NCBI GenBank assembly: GCA_018292915.2
Contig: JACVVK020000203.1
Coordinates: 208,501 to 272,500, forward strand
Reading direction: 5' to 3'
Source: Batillaria attramentaria
Taxonomy: Eukaryota; Mollusca; Gastropoda; Batillariidae
Length of the DNA: 64,000 nucleotides
Below, in pieces: positions 52,901-62,640 of the stretch; the first letter of the stretch is position 1, and every line of letters begins with the position of its first letter. The notes under the pieces were generated by a model that had not been told where the DNA came from, ran no database searches, and saw nothing but the letters and a program-made list of their open reading frames with translations. Both the position numbers and the translations under genes were made by a program.

Positions 52901-53024
52901 GTTCTCACGATCGAGGCAGTACACGTTTTTGAGGGCTCTGCAAAATTTGATTGGCATTTGCCAATTATCTTCAAAACTATTAGTTGTTTGGAGCCGAAAG
53001 ACTGTTGGTGTGATTCTGTGAAGC

Positions 53025-53945
53025 ATGCCGAGTAATTCGGTGTGTTTTCGTGCTGTTTGTGGCACATTTTACTGGACTTTTCTTTCCTTCATGAAAAAAC
53101 GTGCACGTGAGAAGGCAGCCATGCGTATTCGTACTGTGAGCGGCGTGAGCGGTCCAGCAGCCGTCACACTGGTGTTTTTGGTCGCTTTCCTACTACAATG
53201 TGGCGACATCGAACCCAACCCCGGCCCTACCAAGAAACAGTCAACTTTGACTTCGCACACCCCAGCGAAGAACCCCGGGAGTGAGGGAATTCCTACCGAA
53301 GAGCCGTCCATTGCTGACGTATTGAAACTGTTAACTTCAATGGACAAGAAAATGGACGCTATGCAGGCTACTATGCAGGAGCAAATGAACAAGATGCAAG
53401 GTGAGCTTTTTGAAGTTGTGAAAGAGAACAAGGAACTTAAAGATAAAGTTGAAAAACTGGAAGAAAAACTGGATGACGTCGAAGGCAGAAGCAGACGTAA
53501 CAACTTGATTTTTCACAACATCCCCCACCCCCAGAGCCGTACAGAGACGTGGGCGGACTGCGAGAAGGCGGTGAAGAAAGTCGTGAAGGAGGAGATGGGA
53601 ATCGAAGACGATGTGGAAATCGAACGTGCGCATCGTCTCAAGGGCGGTCGGCAGACACCTCATCCCATCATCGTCTGCTTCAGCAAGTTCAAGGACAAGG
53701 AGAGGATCCTAGCCGAGCGCCGGTCCCTGAGAGACAACGAGTCGGATGTTTTCATCTCCGAGGACTTCACCCCCCGGGTGAGGGAGAAGCGCAAGAAGCT
53801 GTTGCCGTTCCTTCAGGAAACCAAGGACGCCAAGGACGCCAACAAGAGGGCCTTCCTCCGCTTCGACACACTCGTCATCGAGGGCAAGTCCTACGTCTTC
53901 GATGCTGCAACAAACGGGCTGGTCGAGCGACGGGGGCGGAGATGA
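53025..53945 (+). CDS. LINE ORF1 protein: 2A-like motif, coiled coil, RNA-binding domain
   Basis: 306 codons. Residues 45-58 are hydrophobic (AAVTLVFLVAFLLQ), followed by CGDIEPNPGP at 59-68. This fits the D-(V/I)-E-x-N-P-G-P consensus of 2A-like ribosome-skipping peptides, the skip falling between Gly67 and Pro68. Such motifs at ORF1 N-termini, some next to signal-like segments, are known from non-LTR retrotransposons. A charged coiled coil spans about residues 105-155 (many K/E/M/L). RRNNLIFHNIP at about 159 opens an L1-ORF1-like RRM region to ~265. ORF1 proteins bind element RNA. The frame is undamaged. Other in-frame ATGs exist at residues 23 and 33. Confidence 0.85.
   Translation: MPSNSVCFRAVCGTFYWTFLSFMKKRAREKAAMRIRTVSGVSGPAAVTLVFLVAFLLQCGDIEPNPGPTKKQSTLTSHTPAKNPGSEGIPTEEPSIADVLKLLTSMDKKMDAMQATMQEQMNKMQGELFEVVKENKELKDKVEKLEEKLDDVEGRSRRNNLIFHNIPHPQSRTETWADCEKAVKKVVKEEMGIEDDVEIERAHRLKGGRQTPHPIIVCFSKFKDKERILAERRSLRDNESDVFISEDFTPRVREKRKKLLPFLQETKDAKDANKRAFLRFDTLVIEGKSYVFDAATNGLVERRGRR
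53202..53228 (+). other. 2A-like peptide coding site (GDIEPNPGP)
   Basis: Codons for residues 60-68 of ORF1. Upstream context LLQC agrees with the hydrophobic lead of active 2A-like sequences. Confidence 0.75.
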
Positions 53946-55784
53946 GGGGCAGGCCGGCGTGATCGTGATGCTGCCAGGAGGAGGAGAAAGCCTACCCCAC
54001 CCCCACCCTCCCATCCCGACGCTACTGTGGTCGACTTACCTGTACACCGACCCCCACCCCCACCCCCACCAACAGATGGTTCCTCAGTGTTTAAAGTCAT
54101 GGCATGGAACGTTCAAGGGTTAACCAACAAGTTGAAAAATATTTCATTTAGAAACTTTTGTGAGCAATTTAAAATGTTTGCGTTCTCTGAAATTTGGTCC
54201 TGTAAACTAGGTGACATTGAAAGTGCTTTCCCGGACTTCCACGTGTTCTTTTCTCCACGTACACAGAGACTGAAAGGGGGCGTGGCAGTGTGTGTGCACA
54301 GGTCTGTTGCTTCTCAAGTGGAACAGTTACTAGAAAAGGTGGAGGATAATGTATTCCTTAAGATTGGTAAGTCAGTTTTCAATTCTCCATTTGACATTAT
54401 CGCAGCATTTGTCTACATTGCCCCAGAGCGCTCTGTACTGTATGGCGAAGATAACCGTGACGGCATTGAACTGTTAGAAAATAACATTGGCCAAGTGATG
54501 AGTGAATACCCTGACTTACCGTGGTTCCTGTGTGGCGATTTTAACGCCCGTACTTCTGGTCTCTCGGACAGTGAACATGTAGGTGAAAACAGACACGCAC
54601 AGCCACTTCAAGACCTAGACGAACTGTTTGACGATACCGGTATTGCACAACCTGAACGTAAGTCTAAAGACACTGCTACTAATAATTTTGGTCACAAACT
54701 GATCGAACTGTGCAAGGAATATGGACTGATTATCATTAATGGCAGAACCCCAAGTGACAGTGATGGAGAAATAACCTGTGTTGCCAACCATGGTAAAAGT
54801 GTTGTGGACTATTGTATTTGTTCAAAACCGGTGTATGATTTAGTTACAGATATGTTTGTTGCAAACAGATGTGAGTCTGATCATTTTCCCATCGTTACAA
54901 CGTTTTCTGGCTTGTACGATGAATCTGTAAGGGCAGATGATGCGGATGATATAATGTTGGAGGAGGGGGCTAAATTTGTTTGGAAGGAACAGCACGCTGA
55001 GTCATTTACTACCTATATTCACGAAAATGAGGAAGCAGAATTTGTTAACTTTGTGTCAGCGCTGGATAAGGGCGTCGAAGAAGGGTCCACCTGTCTTGTT
55101 TCGTTTCTGCAGAAAGCGGCCGGCAAAATGAAATCAAAACAGTATGTACAGTCACAAGATTCACGTGCTCAGCCACAGTGGTGGGACGCGGACTGCGAGT
55201 ATGCAAAACAAAATAAATACAGGCAGCTGAAAAAATTTAGGCAAAGCAATAGTCGAGATTATTTAGAAAAGTATCTCTGTCTTAAGAAAGATTTCAAAAA
55301 ATTGTGTAAAACGAAACAGGAGGAGCTGAACAGTCGTGTTCTTGGTGATCTAAACAAAGCATGTAATGACAGTAATTCGAAATCTTTTTGGCAAAAGATC
55401 AAGTCTCTGACCACAAGTAAAACTAATGCTTTGGACATGATTTCGCCACGTACATGGTATGAATATTTTAGAAGTTTACTCAACATTAATGAAACAGTGG
55501 ATGACTCAGAGTTCTGTCGTAAAGCTGAAGATTGTGTGAATGATCACTGTGATGAGAACTGTGAAGACAGTTCCGATTCTAAATTAGATGAAGGCATTTC
55601 TGAGGCCGAAATCCGTAGTGCTATAAAAAGTTTGAAACAAGGGAAAGCCCCCGGTCCTGACGGTCTGCCTTCGGATTTTTTTCTCCATGCAGGGGATGTT
55701 TTGGTGAAATTTCTGTGCCCTTTATTTAACTTGATCGGGTTTTTGACAGCGGAGTATACCCAGAGAGCTGAACCAAAGCTGTAA
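53946..55784 (+). CDS. LINE ORF2, endonuclease and start of RT, in frame with ORF1 after one TGA
   Basis: Open from just after the ORF1 TGA (53943-53945) to a TAA at 55782-55784, same frame as ORF1. The first ATG is at 54099 (MAWNVQGL). Proline-rich lead, then an APE-type endonuclease: AWNVQG, FSEIW, CGDFNAR, VDYCIC, SDHFPI. The reverse transcriptase begins with IKSLKQGKAPGPDGLPS. The frame is lost after FNLIG because of a 1-base indel near 55740. Endonuclease residues look complete. Confidence 0.85.
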   Translation, partial: GAGRRDRDAARRRRKPTPPPPSHPDATVVDLPVHRPPPPPPPTDGSSVFKVMAWNVQGLTNKLKNISFRNFCEQFKMFAFSEIWSCKLGDIESAFPDFHVFFSPRTQRLKGGVAVCVHRSVASQVEQLLEKVEDNVFLKIGKSVFNSPFDIIAAFVYIAPERSVLYGEDNRDGIELLENNIGQVMSEYPDLPWFLCGDFNARTSGLSDSEHVGENRHAQPLQDLDELFDDTGIAQPERKSKDTATNNFGHKLIELCKEYGLIIINGRTPSDSDGEITCVANHGKSVVDYCICSKPVYDLVTDMFVANRCESDHFPIVTTFSGLYDESVRADDADDIMLEEGAKFVWKEQHAESFTTYIHENEEAEFVNFVSALDKGVEEGSTCLVSFLQKAAGKMKSKQYVQSQDSRAQPQWWDADCEYAKQNKYRQLKKFRQSNSRDYLEKYLCLKKDFKKLCKTKQEELNSRVLGDLNKACNDSNSKSFWQKIKSLTTSKTNALDMISPRTWYEYFRSLLNINETVDDSEFCRKAEDCVNDHCDENCEDSSDSKLDEGISEAEIRSAIKSLKQGKAPGPDGLPSDFFLHAGDVLVKFLCPLFNLIGFLTAEYTQRAEPKL

Positions 55785-56073
55785 TTTTTCCTTTGCATAA
55801 AAAGGGCAATCCTAGAAAAGTTGATAACTATAGAGGGATCTCCCTGCTCAATATTATCAGCAAGCTAGTACAGTAGTCAATAACAGGTTAGGTCGTTTTT
55901 GTGATGAAACTGATGCCATCCCTGAGGCTCAAGCGGGGTTCCGCAAGGGGTATAGTACCACAGACAACATTTTCTCATTACAGTCGCTAGTTCAGAAGTA
56001 CCTAACTAAACAGGGAGGACGTTTTTATACACTTTTTGTCGATTTTTCAAAAGCGTACGATTGTATACATCGG
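55740..56073 (+). pseudogene. LINE RT, broken segment
   Basis: RT continues in other frames: SGVYPES then TGA, probably for a Trp; VIFPLHKKGNPRKVDNYRGI; a second frame change near 55876; VNNRLGRFCDETDAIPEAQA, GFRKGYSTTDNIF and FVDFSKAYDCI. At least two indels and one stop. Confidence 0.8.
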
Positions 56074-57510
56074 ATGAAAATGCTGTATCTTATTTTACGC
56101 AAAGGCATTCACGGGAAAATGTTCCGAACTCTGAAGAACATGTATAGTCAAGTAAAGGCGGCTGTCAGGGTGGGGAATAAGGTCACAGAGTACTTTGACT
56201 GTATGTCAGGGGTTAGACAAGGGTGTGTATTAAGTCCATTGCTGTTTTCAATCTTTCTGTCTGAACTAGAAGCTGAGTTGACTTGTGGTGGTGCACGTGG
56301 TATTGATGTGTTTGCAGATCCTATTGGTATCCTACTTCTGATGTATGCAGACGATATTGCACTAGTTTCTGACTCTGTCGCTGATCTCCAAAAAAAGATA
56401 AACTGTCTAGAACAGTACTGCAGAAAATGGGGTTTGTCAGTAAATATGGATAAGACAAAGGTGGTGGTGTTCAAAAACGGGGGTTTTGTCAAAGGTTGTG
56501 AGAAATGGTTTTTTGCCGGTGATCAGATCCAGGTTGAGTCTTGTTATAATTATCTCGGTGTCATATTCTCTTCTACACTGAACTGGTCAAAATGTGTAAC
56601 AAACTTGTCAAACAAAGCCTTGCGTGCTGTAGCAGGCATCAAAAAAATGTATTTCAGACTCCAGTGTATACCTGCAGATACTGTTTTCAAGATATTTGAT
56701 GTCAAGGTGAAACCGATTCTTTTATATGGGTCAGAGATATGGGGGACTGAAAAAAATGAGGACATTGAAAAGATTCAAACAAAGATATGCAAGATGGTTT
56801 TAGGAGTGGGGAGAGATGTTAAAAATAATATTGCACTAGGAGAATGTGGCAGATTCCCTATGTATATTGACTCATACCTTCGTGTTGTGAAGTATTGGTG
56901 TAGACTACTTTCACTGCCAGAAAGCAGATATCCCAAACAGTGTTATAAGATGTTGTGCATGCATGACAAATCAGGTAGACAGAACTGGGCATCACGTGTT
57001 AGAGTACTTCTGTGTGCTCATGGCTTTGGTTACGCATGGGAAATGCAAGCTGTTGGAAATGTGGCCCATTTTATTTCTATTTTCAAATGTAGGTTAAAGG
57101 ATACATTCCGGCAGGACTGGCACGCTTCGCTTTCATCTTACCCTGAGTACTGTTCATATCACCCAGAAATACTCAGAGCCAGCTACATTGGTTATCTGAA
57201 CGCGCACGAACATCGACGTGCATTGTGTCTCTTACGATGCGGTCAGCTACCACTAAATGCTGTGTCCCGTTTTGGCCAACCAATTACAGATCCCGATTGT
57301 AAGCAATGCGATATGCACTGCATTGAAGACCTGTGTCATTTCCTGTTAGTATGCCCGAAATACACATCACTTCGCAAACGTCTTATTCCAGTATTTTATC
57401 ACCGTTTCCCTTCCGTTTTTAAAGTCCAACTATTATGTAAAAACCTGTCAGCTATAATGTCCTTCAGACTAGCATTATACATAAGTCAATGCCTGAAAAT
57501 CAGACAATAA
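56074..57510 (+). CDS. LINE ORF2, RT catalytic part and C-terminus
   Basis: 478 codons open. GVRQGCVLSPLLFSIFLSEL, then the catalytic box LLMYADDIALVSDS, primer-grip KTKVVVF, YLGVIFSS. The C-terminal portion has C-x2-C...H-x4-C (CKQCDMHCIEDLCHFLLVCP) near residues 408-427, a zinc-binding knuckle. Frame continues that of FVDFSKAY upstream. Confidence 0.85.
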   Translation: MKMLYLILRKGIHGKMFRTLKNMYSQVKAAVRVGNKVTEYFDCMSGVRQGCVLSPLLFSIFLSELEAELTCGGARGIDVFADPIGILLLMYADDIALVSDSVADLQKKINCLEQYCRKWGLSVNMDKTKVVVFKNGGFVKGCEKWFFAGDQIQVESCYNYLGVIFSSTLNWSKCVTNLSNKALRAVAGIKKMYFRLQCIPADTVFKIFDVKVKPILLYGSEIWGTEKNEDIEKIQTKICKMVLGVGRDVKNNIALGECGRFPMYIDSYLRVVKYWCRLLSLPESRYPKQCYKMLCMHDKSGRQNWASRVRVLLCAHGFGYAWEMQAVGNVAHFISIFKCRLKDTFRQDWHASLSSYPEYCSYHPEILRASYIGYLNAHEHRRALCLLRCGQLPLNAVSRFGQPITDPDCKQCDMHCIEDLCHFLLVCPKYTSLRKRLIPVFYHRFPSVFKVQLLCKNLSAIMSFRLALYISQCLKIRQ

Positions 57511-57703
57511 GGCTATAGTCATAGCGTCGGTTTACACGCTTTATGCAGAATATGTTGTATCTTGTACTGATACTGGTTTCATGGTTACTTTGATAGTGTG
57601 AGAAGTCACCGCTAGCCTCTACCTCAGCTTGGTTTGATATGTCTTATCCTCATGTTCTGATGGGCCAAATGGCCTGCAAAACTGAACAAACTATTATTAT
57701 TAT

Positions 57704-57708
<5 letters not shown>

Positions 57709-57764
<56 letters not shown>
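57709..57764 (+). repeat. (CA)n microsatellite
   Basis: At the inner end of the right inverted-repeat arm. Confidence 0.95.
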
Positions 57765-57767
<3 letters not shown>

Positions 57768-58007
57768 CTATAGTCTAGGCATAGTGAGATGGAAAATACA
57801 GTCATAAATTATGTAACCAAGGCCACATACTTTTTTTTTTTTTTTTTTAATTACCTCAGCCCCAAAAGTCCCGGGCAGTACATCCCGAGCAGGGGTACCG
57901 GGCAGGAACCCTGGGCTGGGTCTAGGGCAGGGCTGCCGGTAGGTTCCGGGCAAGTACCGGGCAGCATCGGACAGTCCCGGGCAGGTTTTAGTAGGACCGC
58001 AAAAGAG

Positions 58008-58338
58008 AGTAAAATCACAGTACCGTAGGTTACTAACTGCTGATTGCCACGCGTGTAACCATCAGAAATCTCGAGAAGCCTATTTGGTACCGCGGCCGGC
58101 GGTCAGTGTCACGACCAGGGTCGGCCGCGATACAGAAATCGGCCTCGCTCAGTCAGGGCCCGGTGTCAATCGAAGTTTGCACACCGACTGACTGAAATCA
58201 GTCGCCAATTTCAACTGAACTATGGCCCCTTTTCACAGTTAATCAGTTCTAGTTTTACATCGATACACTGACCGACTGATGCAATACTTCCAGTGACAAC
58301 AACTTGACGGATCTATCCTTTATCATGACTCAGTCGTG

Positions 58339-58393
<55 letters not shown>

Positions 58394-58530
58394 CTTTATT
58401 ATTATTATTTTTCCGGGTGATATGCGAGACCGTGGGGTGAAATGTCAGTCTCTGCCGGATGACACGGCGGCTCTGCAGTCATCCAGCGTGTAGTCGGGGA
58501 ATCCCCGCCCTAATCCCTGTTCGGGAGCTG
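58008..58530 (+). other. Intergenic with (GT)n
   Basis: (GT)n at 58340-58391. The rest is rich in cagt/actg words; no gene seen. Confidence 0.5.
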
Positions 58531-58532
58531 TA

Positions 58533-59657
58533 AGTTCAGTTAGCTTAGCGGCTACGGAATGCGAGGAAAGCTAGCGAGGCCGTTCGGGCGTAGCCAGAGG
58601 CGCGTTCAGTTGAGCTAGATATCTAGGTCGACGTAGCGATCGCAAAAGGGAGAAAGCTAGCAGTCAACTGAACGGCGCTAGCGGTGCGAGCATTTTCAAA
58701 ATGGCGGAAAGCGTGAGCGTTGGCGTTGTGAAGGAACTTCTTAAACAAGAACTTTGCTACAATGCTGTTGAGGGGGCGATCGTAAGCATGATGGAAGTCA
58801 CAGACAAGTTGTTTTGCATGTTGAGTGAAGAGAAGCAGACCAAAGACAGAAACCCAGCCGTGACGCGCATATGAAAGACTTCGTCAGTTTAGCAACAACC
58901 AGCGCTGAGCGTGAACGCAGAACGCGAACAAAGGAAACGCTGGCTTATGAACGTCCCTAATAGGATTCAGCAACCTACTTTTCCTACGCTAGGGGCTAGC
59001 CACGCTACGCGCAACTGAACGCAAGCGCTAGCTTTCCTCGCTTTGCTACGTAGCCGCTAAGCTAACTGAACGCGCCTCAGGCTAGCCCCTAGCGTAGGAA
59101 AAGTAGAACCCCGCAGAGGTGCTAGCTTTGGCTAGCTTCTCATTTCAAGATGGCGTCCGTTCGTGTGTGTGGCTTCAATTTTTTTCAACTGTTTGATTTT
59201 TTAAGATCGATGGGGACCGCATCATAAATGATATGACCGTTGTGTATCAGGCTTGATCTGTACCAACTTATTATCCAGTTTAATTTGCTGAATCCTGTTA
59301 GGGACGTTCATAAATCATTTCTAAGCCAGCGTTTCCTTTGTTCGCGTTCACGCTCAGCGCTGGTTGTTGCTTAACTGACGAAAACTTTCATATGCGCGTC
59401 AGTCTAGGTTTCTGTCTTTGGCCTGCTTCTCTTCACTCAACATGCAAAACAACTTGTCTGTGACTTGCATCATGCTTACGATCGCCCCCTCAACAGCACC
59501 ATAGCAAAGTTCTTGTTTAAGAAGTCACAACGCCAACTCTCTCGCTTTCCGCCAATTTGAAAATGCTCGCACCGCTAACGCCGTTCAGTTGACTGCTAGC
59601 TTTCTCCCTTTTGCGATCGCTACGTCGACCTAGATATCTAGCTCAACTGAACGCGCC
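58533..59657. mobile_element. Nested inverted-repeat element cluster
   Basis: Three inverted pairs: 58599-58973 with 59285-59657 (about 370-bp arms, ~90% alike); 58533-58575 with 59026-59071; 58975-59000 with 59081-59106 (26 bp exact). The recurrent end word is GGCGCGTTCAGTT, and GCTAGC is frequent. No target duplication or transposase identified. Confidence 0.75.
58701..58874 (+). CDS. Short ORF in the left arm, 57 residues
   Basis: ATG to TGA, MAESVSVGVVKELLKQELCY... with Glu/Leu/Met-rich helix-like sequence. The right arm holds a decayed inverted copy (ATG changed to TTG, a 4-base loss). Unrecognised; may be a captured exon or chance. Confidence 0.3.
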   Translation: MAESVSVGVVKELLKQELCYNAVEGAIVSMMEVTDKLFCMLSEEKQTKDRNPAVTRI

Positions 59658-59832
59658 TAAGAGGCTTCCCCTTTCTTCTCCCCAACCCGGCTCGCGATTC
59701 CGCCGAGGCAACCCCGCGTTCTGCATTGGTTGCGTATGTATGCGTAGCTGTCGACGGACGACTGAACTGAGCATCAGTGTCTGTGCTGCATCACTACCAG
59801 CCACGTCGAATCAGTTTACAAAATCAGTGATC

Positions 59833-59849
59833 ATGGATTTAACCACAAG
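59833..59849 (+). CDS. BIR gene exon 1 (MDLTT and 2 bases)
   Basis: ATG at 59833, donor AG|GTAATA at 59850. Phase matches the BIR exon (AG + A = Arg). An in-frame ATG at 59740 would add 31 residues (MRSCRRTTEL...). The inverted-repeat cluster ends 175 bp upstream. Confidence 0.6.
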
Positions 59850-60239
59850 GTAATAATTTTGCGCACAGCTGTTGATTCTATTTCTTGAATCGTTTGCCTG
59901 TTTTCAATTCTAATGAATTATTAATTCAGTTTATCATAGTCTGGCACAACTCCGAATGGCTGCGACTGACAATAGGTGATGTCATAGCGCAGAACTGTAG
60001 TTGAACTATGTGTAACTGAAGTAAAACAAAACTGACCTAGGCCACGGTACGCTAACTACTTGCTTCTCTGTCGCTTCTTTAACATGCAGTTTGATTCAGT
60101 GTGGTGAAATAAGCGACACCGAAACATTAACTCTGCCAAGATGACTGGCGCACTGAAACACCCGGCGGCGGATGAATGATGGTCAGTTTTGTGTATGCTG
60201 TGTGAACTGCTATGGCAATGATACTTTATTGTAAATAAT

Positions 60240-60299
60240 AATAATAATAATAATAGTACTTGTTTAGTGCTTAATCTCGCATGAAAGCAACTCACAGCG

Positions 60300-60341
<42 letters not shown>
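60240..60341 (+). repeat. (TAA)n plus gcgc repeat fragment and (CA)n, in the BIR gene intron
   Basis: ataataataataatagtactt...cagcgctacacac resembles the heads at 762 and 28889. Confidence 0.6.
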
Positions 60342-60343
<2 letters not shown>

Positions 60344-60576
60344 ACATGCACATGATGAAAGTCTGAGACAGACAGACAGACAGAGACTGGGTTTCATAAA
60401 GTGATATACAAACATGTTGTCCAGTCAGTGTTACATGCACGGTTCAGTAAGGTCAAGCCTAGATCAGCCGCTCGGATCGCGGAGGCGGCGACTCAGTGTA
60501 GGGATCAGATGAACTGAGATACTGACTGACCTGGATGCTGCTGCTTTGACTTGAAACCTTTTCTTTTGTTTTACAG

Positions 60577-60949
60577 ACACAGCCTGTTCAGGCAGCTCAT
60601 GTACCGCCTGGCCACCTTTCCCTCCAACTTGAACCCAGACGCGGACACCCTTGACGTCATGCTGGCCAAAATGGGATGCGTACACGTTGGGGGAGGCAAA
60701 GTGCGATGTGCTTTGTGTCATGTTGACTATGGGAACCTGGCAGACGAAGACAAAAGTCTGCACGTGCAGCATGCTGTCGGCTGTCCGTTTATGCCTGCCG
60801 CAGTTCCGCCTCACGGTTACGCCATCCTGGGAATGAACGCGCGTGAACAGCAGATACCGATCGTCGCGCTGGGTCCGTTCCTGCGTCTGAGATGCAGCAT
60901 TCAGCAGCAGGAATCAGCGGGAGATGGCATTTCGAGGCTGTGTGTGTGA
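60577..60949 (+). CDS. BIR gene exon 2: single baculoviral-IAP-repeat protein
   Basis: Acceptor tttacag ends 60576; stop TGA 60947-60949. With exon 1 the product is 129 residues. BIR features: LFRQLMYRLATFPSN (residues 9-23; R-x3-F is typical), LAKMGCVHVGGGKVRC, and zinc ligands C50-x2-C53-x14-H68-x6-C75, close to the canonical C-x2-C-x16-H-x6-C. The usual Trp/GLxxW segment is missing. BIR proteins bind caspases or IAP-binding-motif partners and regulate apoptosis and immunity, or mitosis in the survivin type. The 50-residue tail has no known domain. Alternatively this is the first part of a longer IAP whose later exons I cannot define. Confidence 0.75.
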
Positions 60950-61969
60950 TAATGTGTCCGTAGAACAGAAGTCAGAAATTCATGTCGCCAAAGCTCGCTC
61001 AAGTGAGTGAAAAAATGTTTTGCAACAGAAAAGAAAACACTTGAAAACAAATCGTTCGACGACGGATCAGTCGATCACGTGGAGCCTGATTTGTCAGATC
61101 GAGTAGTTTATCGCCGGGTAAAGAAAATCAGGACTGAGCTAATTCCACTATTGGCTGGAGGGTGGTGAGGCGAGGATTCCGCCGAATGTTCCTTATATCT
61201 GTTAATTATTTGCCTGTGATAATCTGATGATGCCTTTTGGCTGAAGTGTGTGCGTCGTCGCTTTTGAGGTCTCACCTCTATGTGTTTGCTGCAAGCTAAT
61301 CAGCTTTCTCTGTGTGTGCATAAATTACTCAGTGTGCCATATCTGAAATCAAGTGACTCACAAATTTTGTACGATTTTTGATCAGTACAATCTGTTTTTA
61401 CTGTTGACGACTGCTTTTTACCCTGGAAAAGAGAAAGCCGGTGTGTGTGTGTGTGGGGGGGGGGGGGTCACTATCATAATAAACATATTAAATATTGCTC
61501 AATTTTCATTTACAACTGTACATTCCAACAGAAAGTTTTATATTTTCATATGTTACTTTGAAATAATATATATTTGTACATGTACATTCACTGACGTGAG
61601 GGAATATTTCTATACGACACCACTGAACAGCATAATGGATTTAATGATGTAGTCTATTTCACAGGAAAATTCTCAGTAGTAGAGAGTTCGTTTCACCACA
61701 GACCTCAAGGAAAGTCATTTTTACGGGCACTGATATCGTTTCCAAGGCCTTTCGTTTGAGTGTTCTTCTCATCCAAGCTCTTGCCATCGCACCGTACGTT
61801 CGTCTGCTGTCTCCTAGCATATACGGATGTTACGTTACGTACATACAGTATATGTTTGTATGACAGCGACGGAAATATGCTATGACGCATTTGTAGATAT
61901 GTATAATGTATCTATGTATGTAGCCATCACCTTACTGTTTCAAATGAGTCGAATGATGTTGTGTGCAGC

Positions 61970-61971
<2 letters not shown>
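60950..61971 (+). other. 3' flank of the BIR gene, no gene seen
   Basis: Strong donor-like caa|gtgagt at 61007, after the stop codon. (GT)n/(G)n at 61442-61467. Confidence 0.45.

Positions 61972-62051
<80 letters not shown>
61972..62051 (+). repeat. (CA)n microsatellite, 80 bp
   Basis: Longest pure CA run of the window. Confidence 0.97.
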
Positions 62052-62053
<2 letters not shown>

Positions 62054-62254
62054 ACACACACACTCGCTGATCACTGTGATTTTACTTTTTCAGCTTGATT
62101 TTACTTTTTCAGCTTCGCTTTACATAGTCTATACCAATCTATGCAAAGTCTTTGCATACTTTCAACGAAGTATGAAAATGTATCTGAAAATAAAAGAGTG
62201 TTTAATATCAGTGTTGTTGATACTAAACTATATGATTGTGCATGTTAGTGTTGC

Positions 62255-62440
62255 AGTGCGGCATCTGCCATTGCCTGGAAACTGTCACATACACTGCAGA
62301 CGGAATCATAGTCAATACTTACATCATGTGTAGGCATGGCTACATCAGTGTTGTCGGATGTCAGTATGTAAACTGTTATAGTATTTGCCGGAGACGCCTG
62401 TACTTTGATGTGAATAACAAAATCAAAACAACCGTCTCTA
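62255..62440 (+). CDS. Cys-rich exon candidate, RING-like
   Basis: Acceptor-like gtgttgcag ends at 62254; the frame reads CGICHCLETVTYTADG..., IMCRHGYISVVGC, VNCYSICRRRLYFDV. C-x2-C, C-x-H and a final C-x3-C-R recall a RING finger, but spacing is off (H-x7-C, C-x3-C). It is 1.3 kb after the BIR exon on the same strand. BIR plus RING is the common IAP layout, so this could be a decayed RING exon. No donor assigned. Confidence 0.3.
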
Positions 62441-62445
62441 GGGTG

Positions 62446-62476
<31 letters not shown>

Positions 62477-62640
62477 TGACGCCGGCACGCACGCACGCAC
62501 GCACCGGCGCCAGGCGGCGCCGAGCCGCGGCACCGAGAGCCTGGCGAAAGAGAAGGAGACGCCGGACAGACAGACAGACATCCCTGAGAGAAATGATCCA
62601 GTCTAGGTTTGCAGGGCATCTGAGCTCGGAAAAATTCTAA

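Larger units (their letters stand above)
52620..57708 (+). mobile_element. LINE with ORF1 (2A-like, coiled coil) and ORF2 (EN-RT)
   Basis: ORF1 53025-53945, ORF2 53946-57510, 3' UTR 57511-57690 and (ATT)n end at about 57691-57708. The left border is uncertain. EN type, two ORFs and a zinc-binding C-terminus fit a CR1/L2-like group, but I cannot fix the clade. RT is damaged. Confidence 0.82.
50555..58007. mobile_element. 7.4-kb terminal-inverted-repeat element with 9-bp target duplication
   Basis: GCAAAAGAG stands at 50555-50563 and 57999-58007. Between them, left ggtcctactaaa...cctgcccggg (50564-50651, then 51838-51903 after an inserted pearl-like element) is the inverted match of right 57765-57998, which ends cccgggcaggttttagtaggacc. 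The right arm has about 80 bp more. Both arms end inward in GT/CA microsatellites. The interior is mainly a LINE. A 9-bp duplication fits Mutator-like elements, but no transposase is present. Confidence 0.72.
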
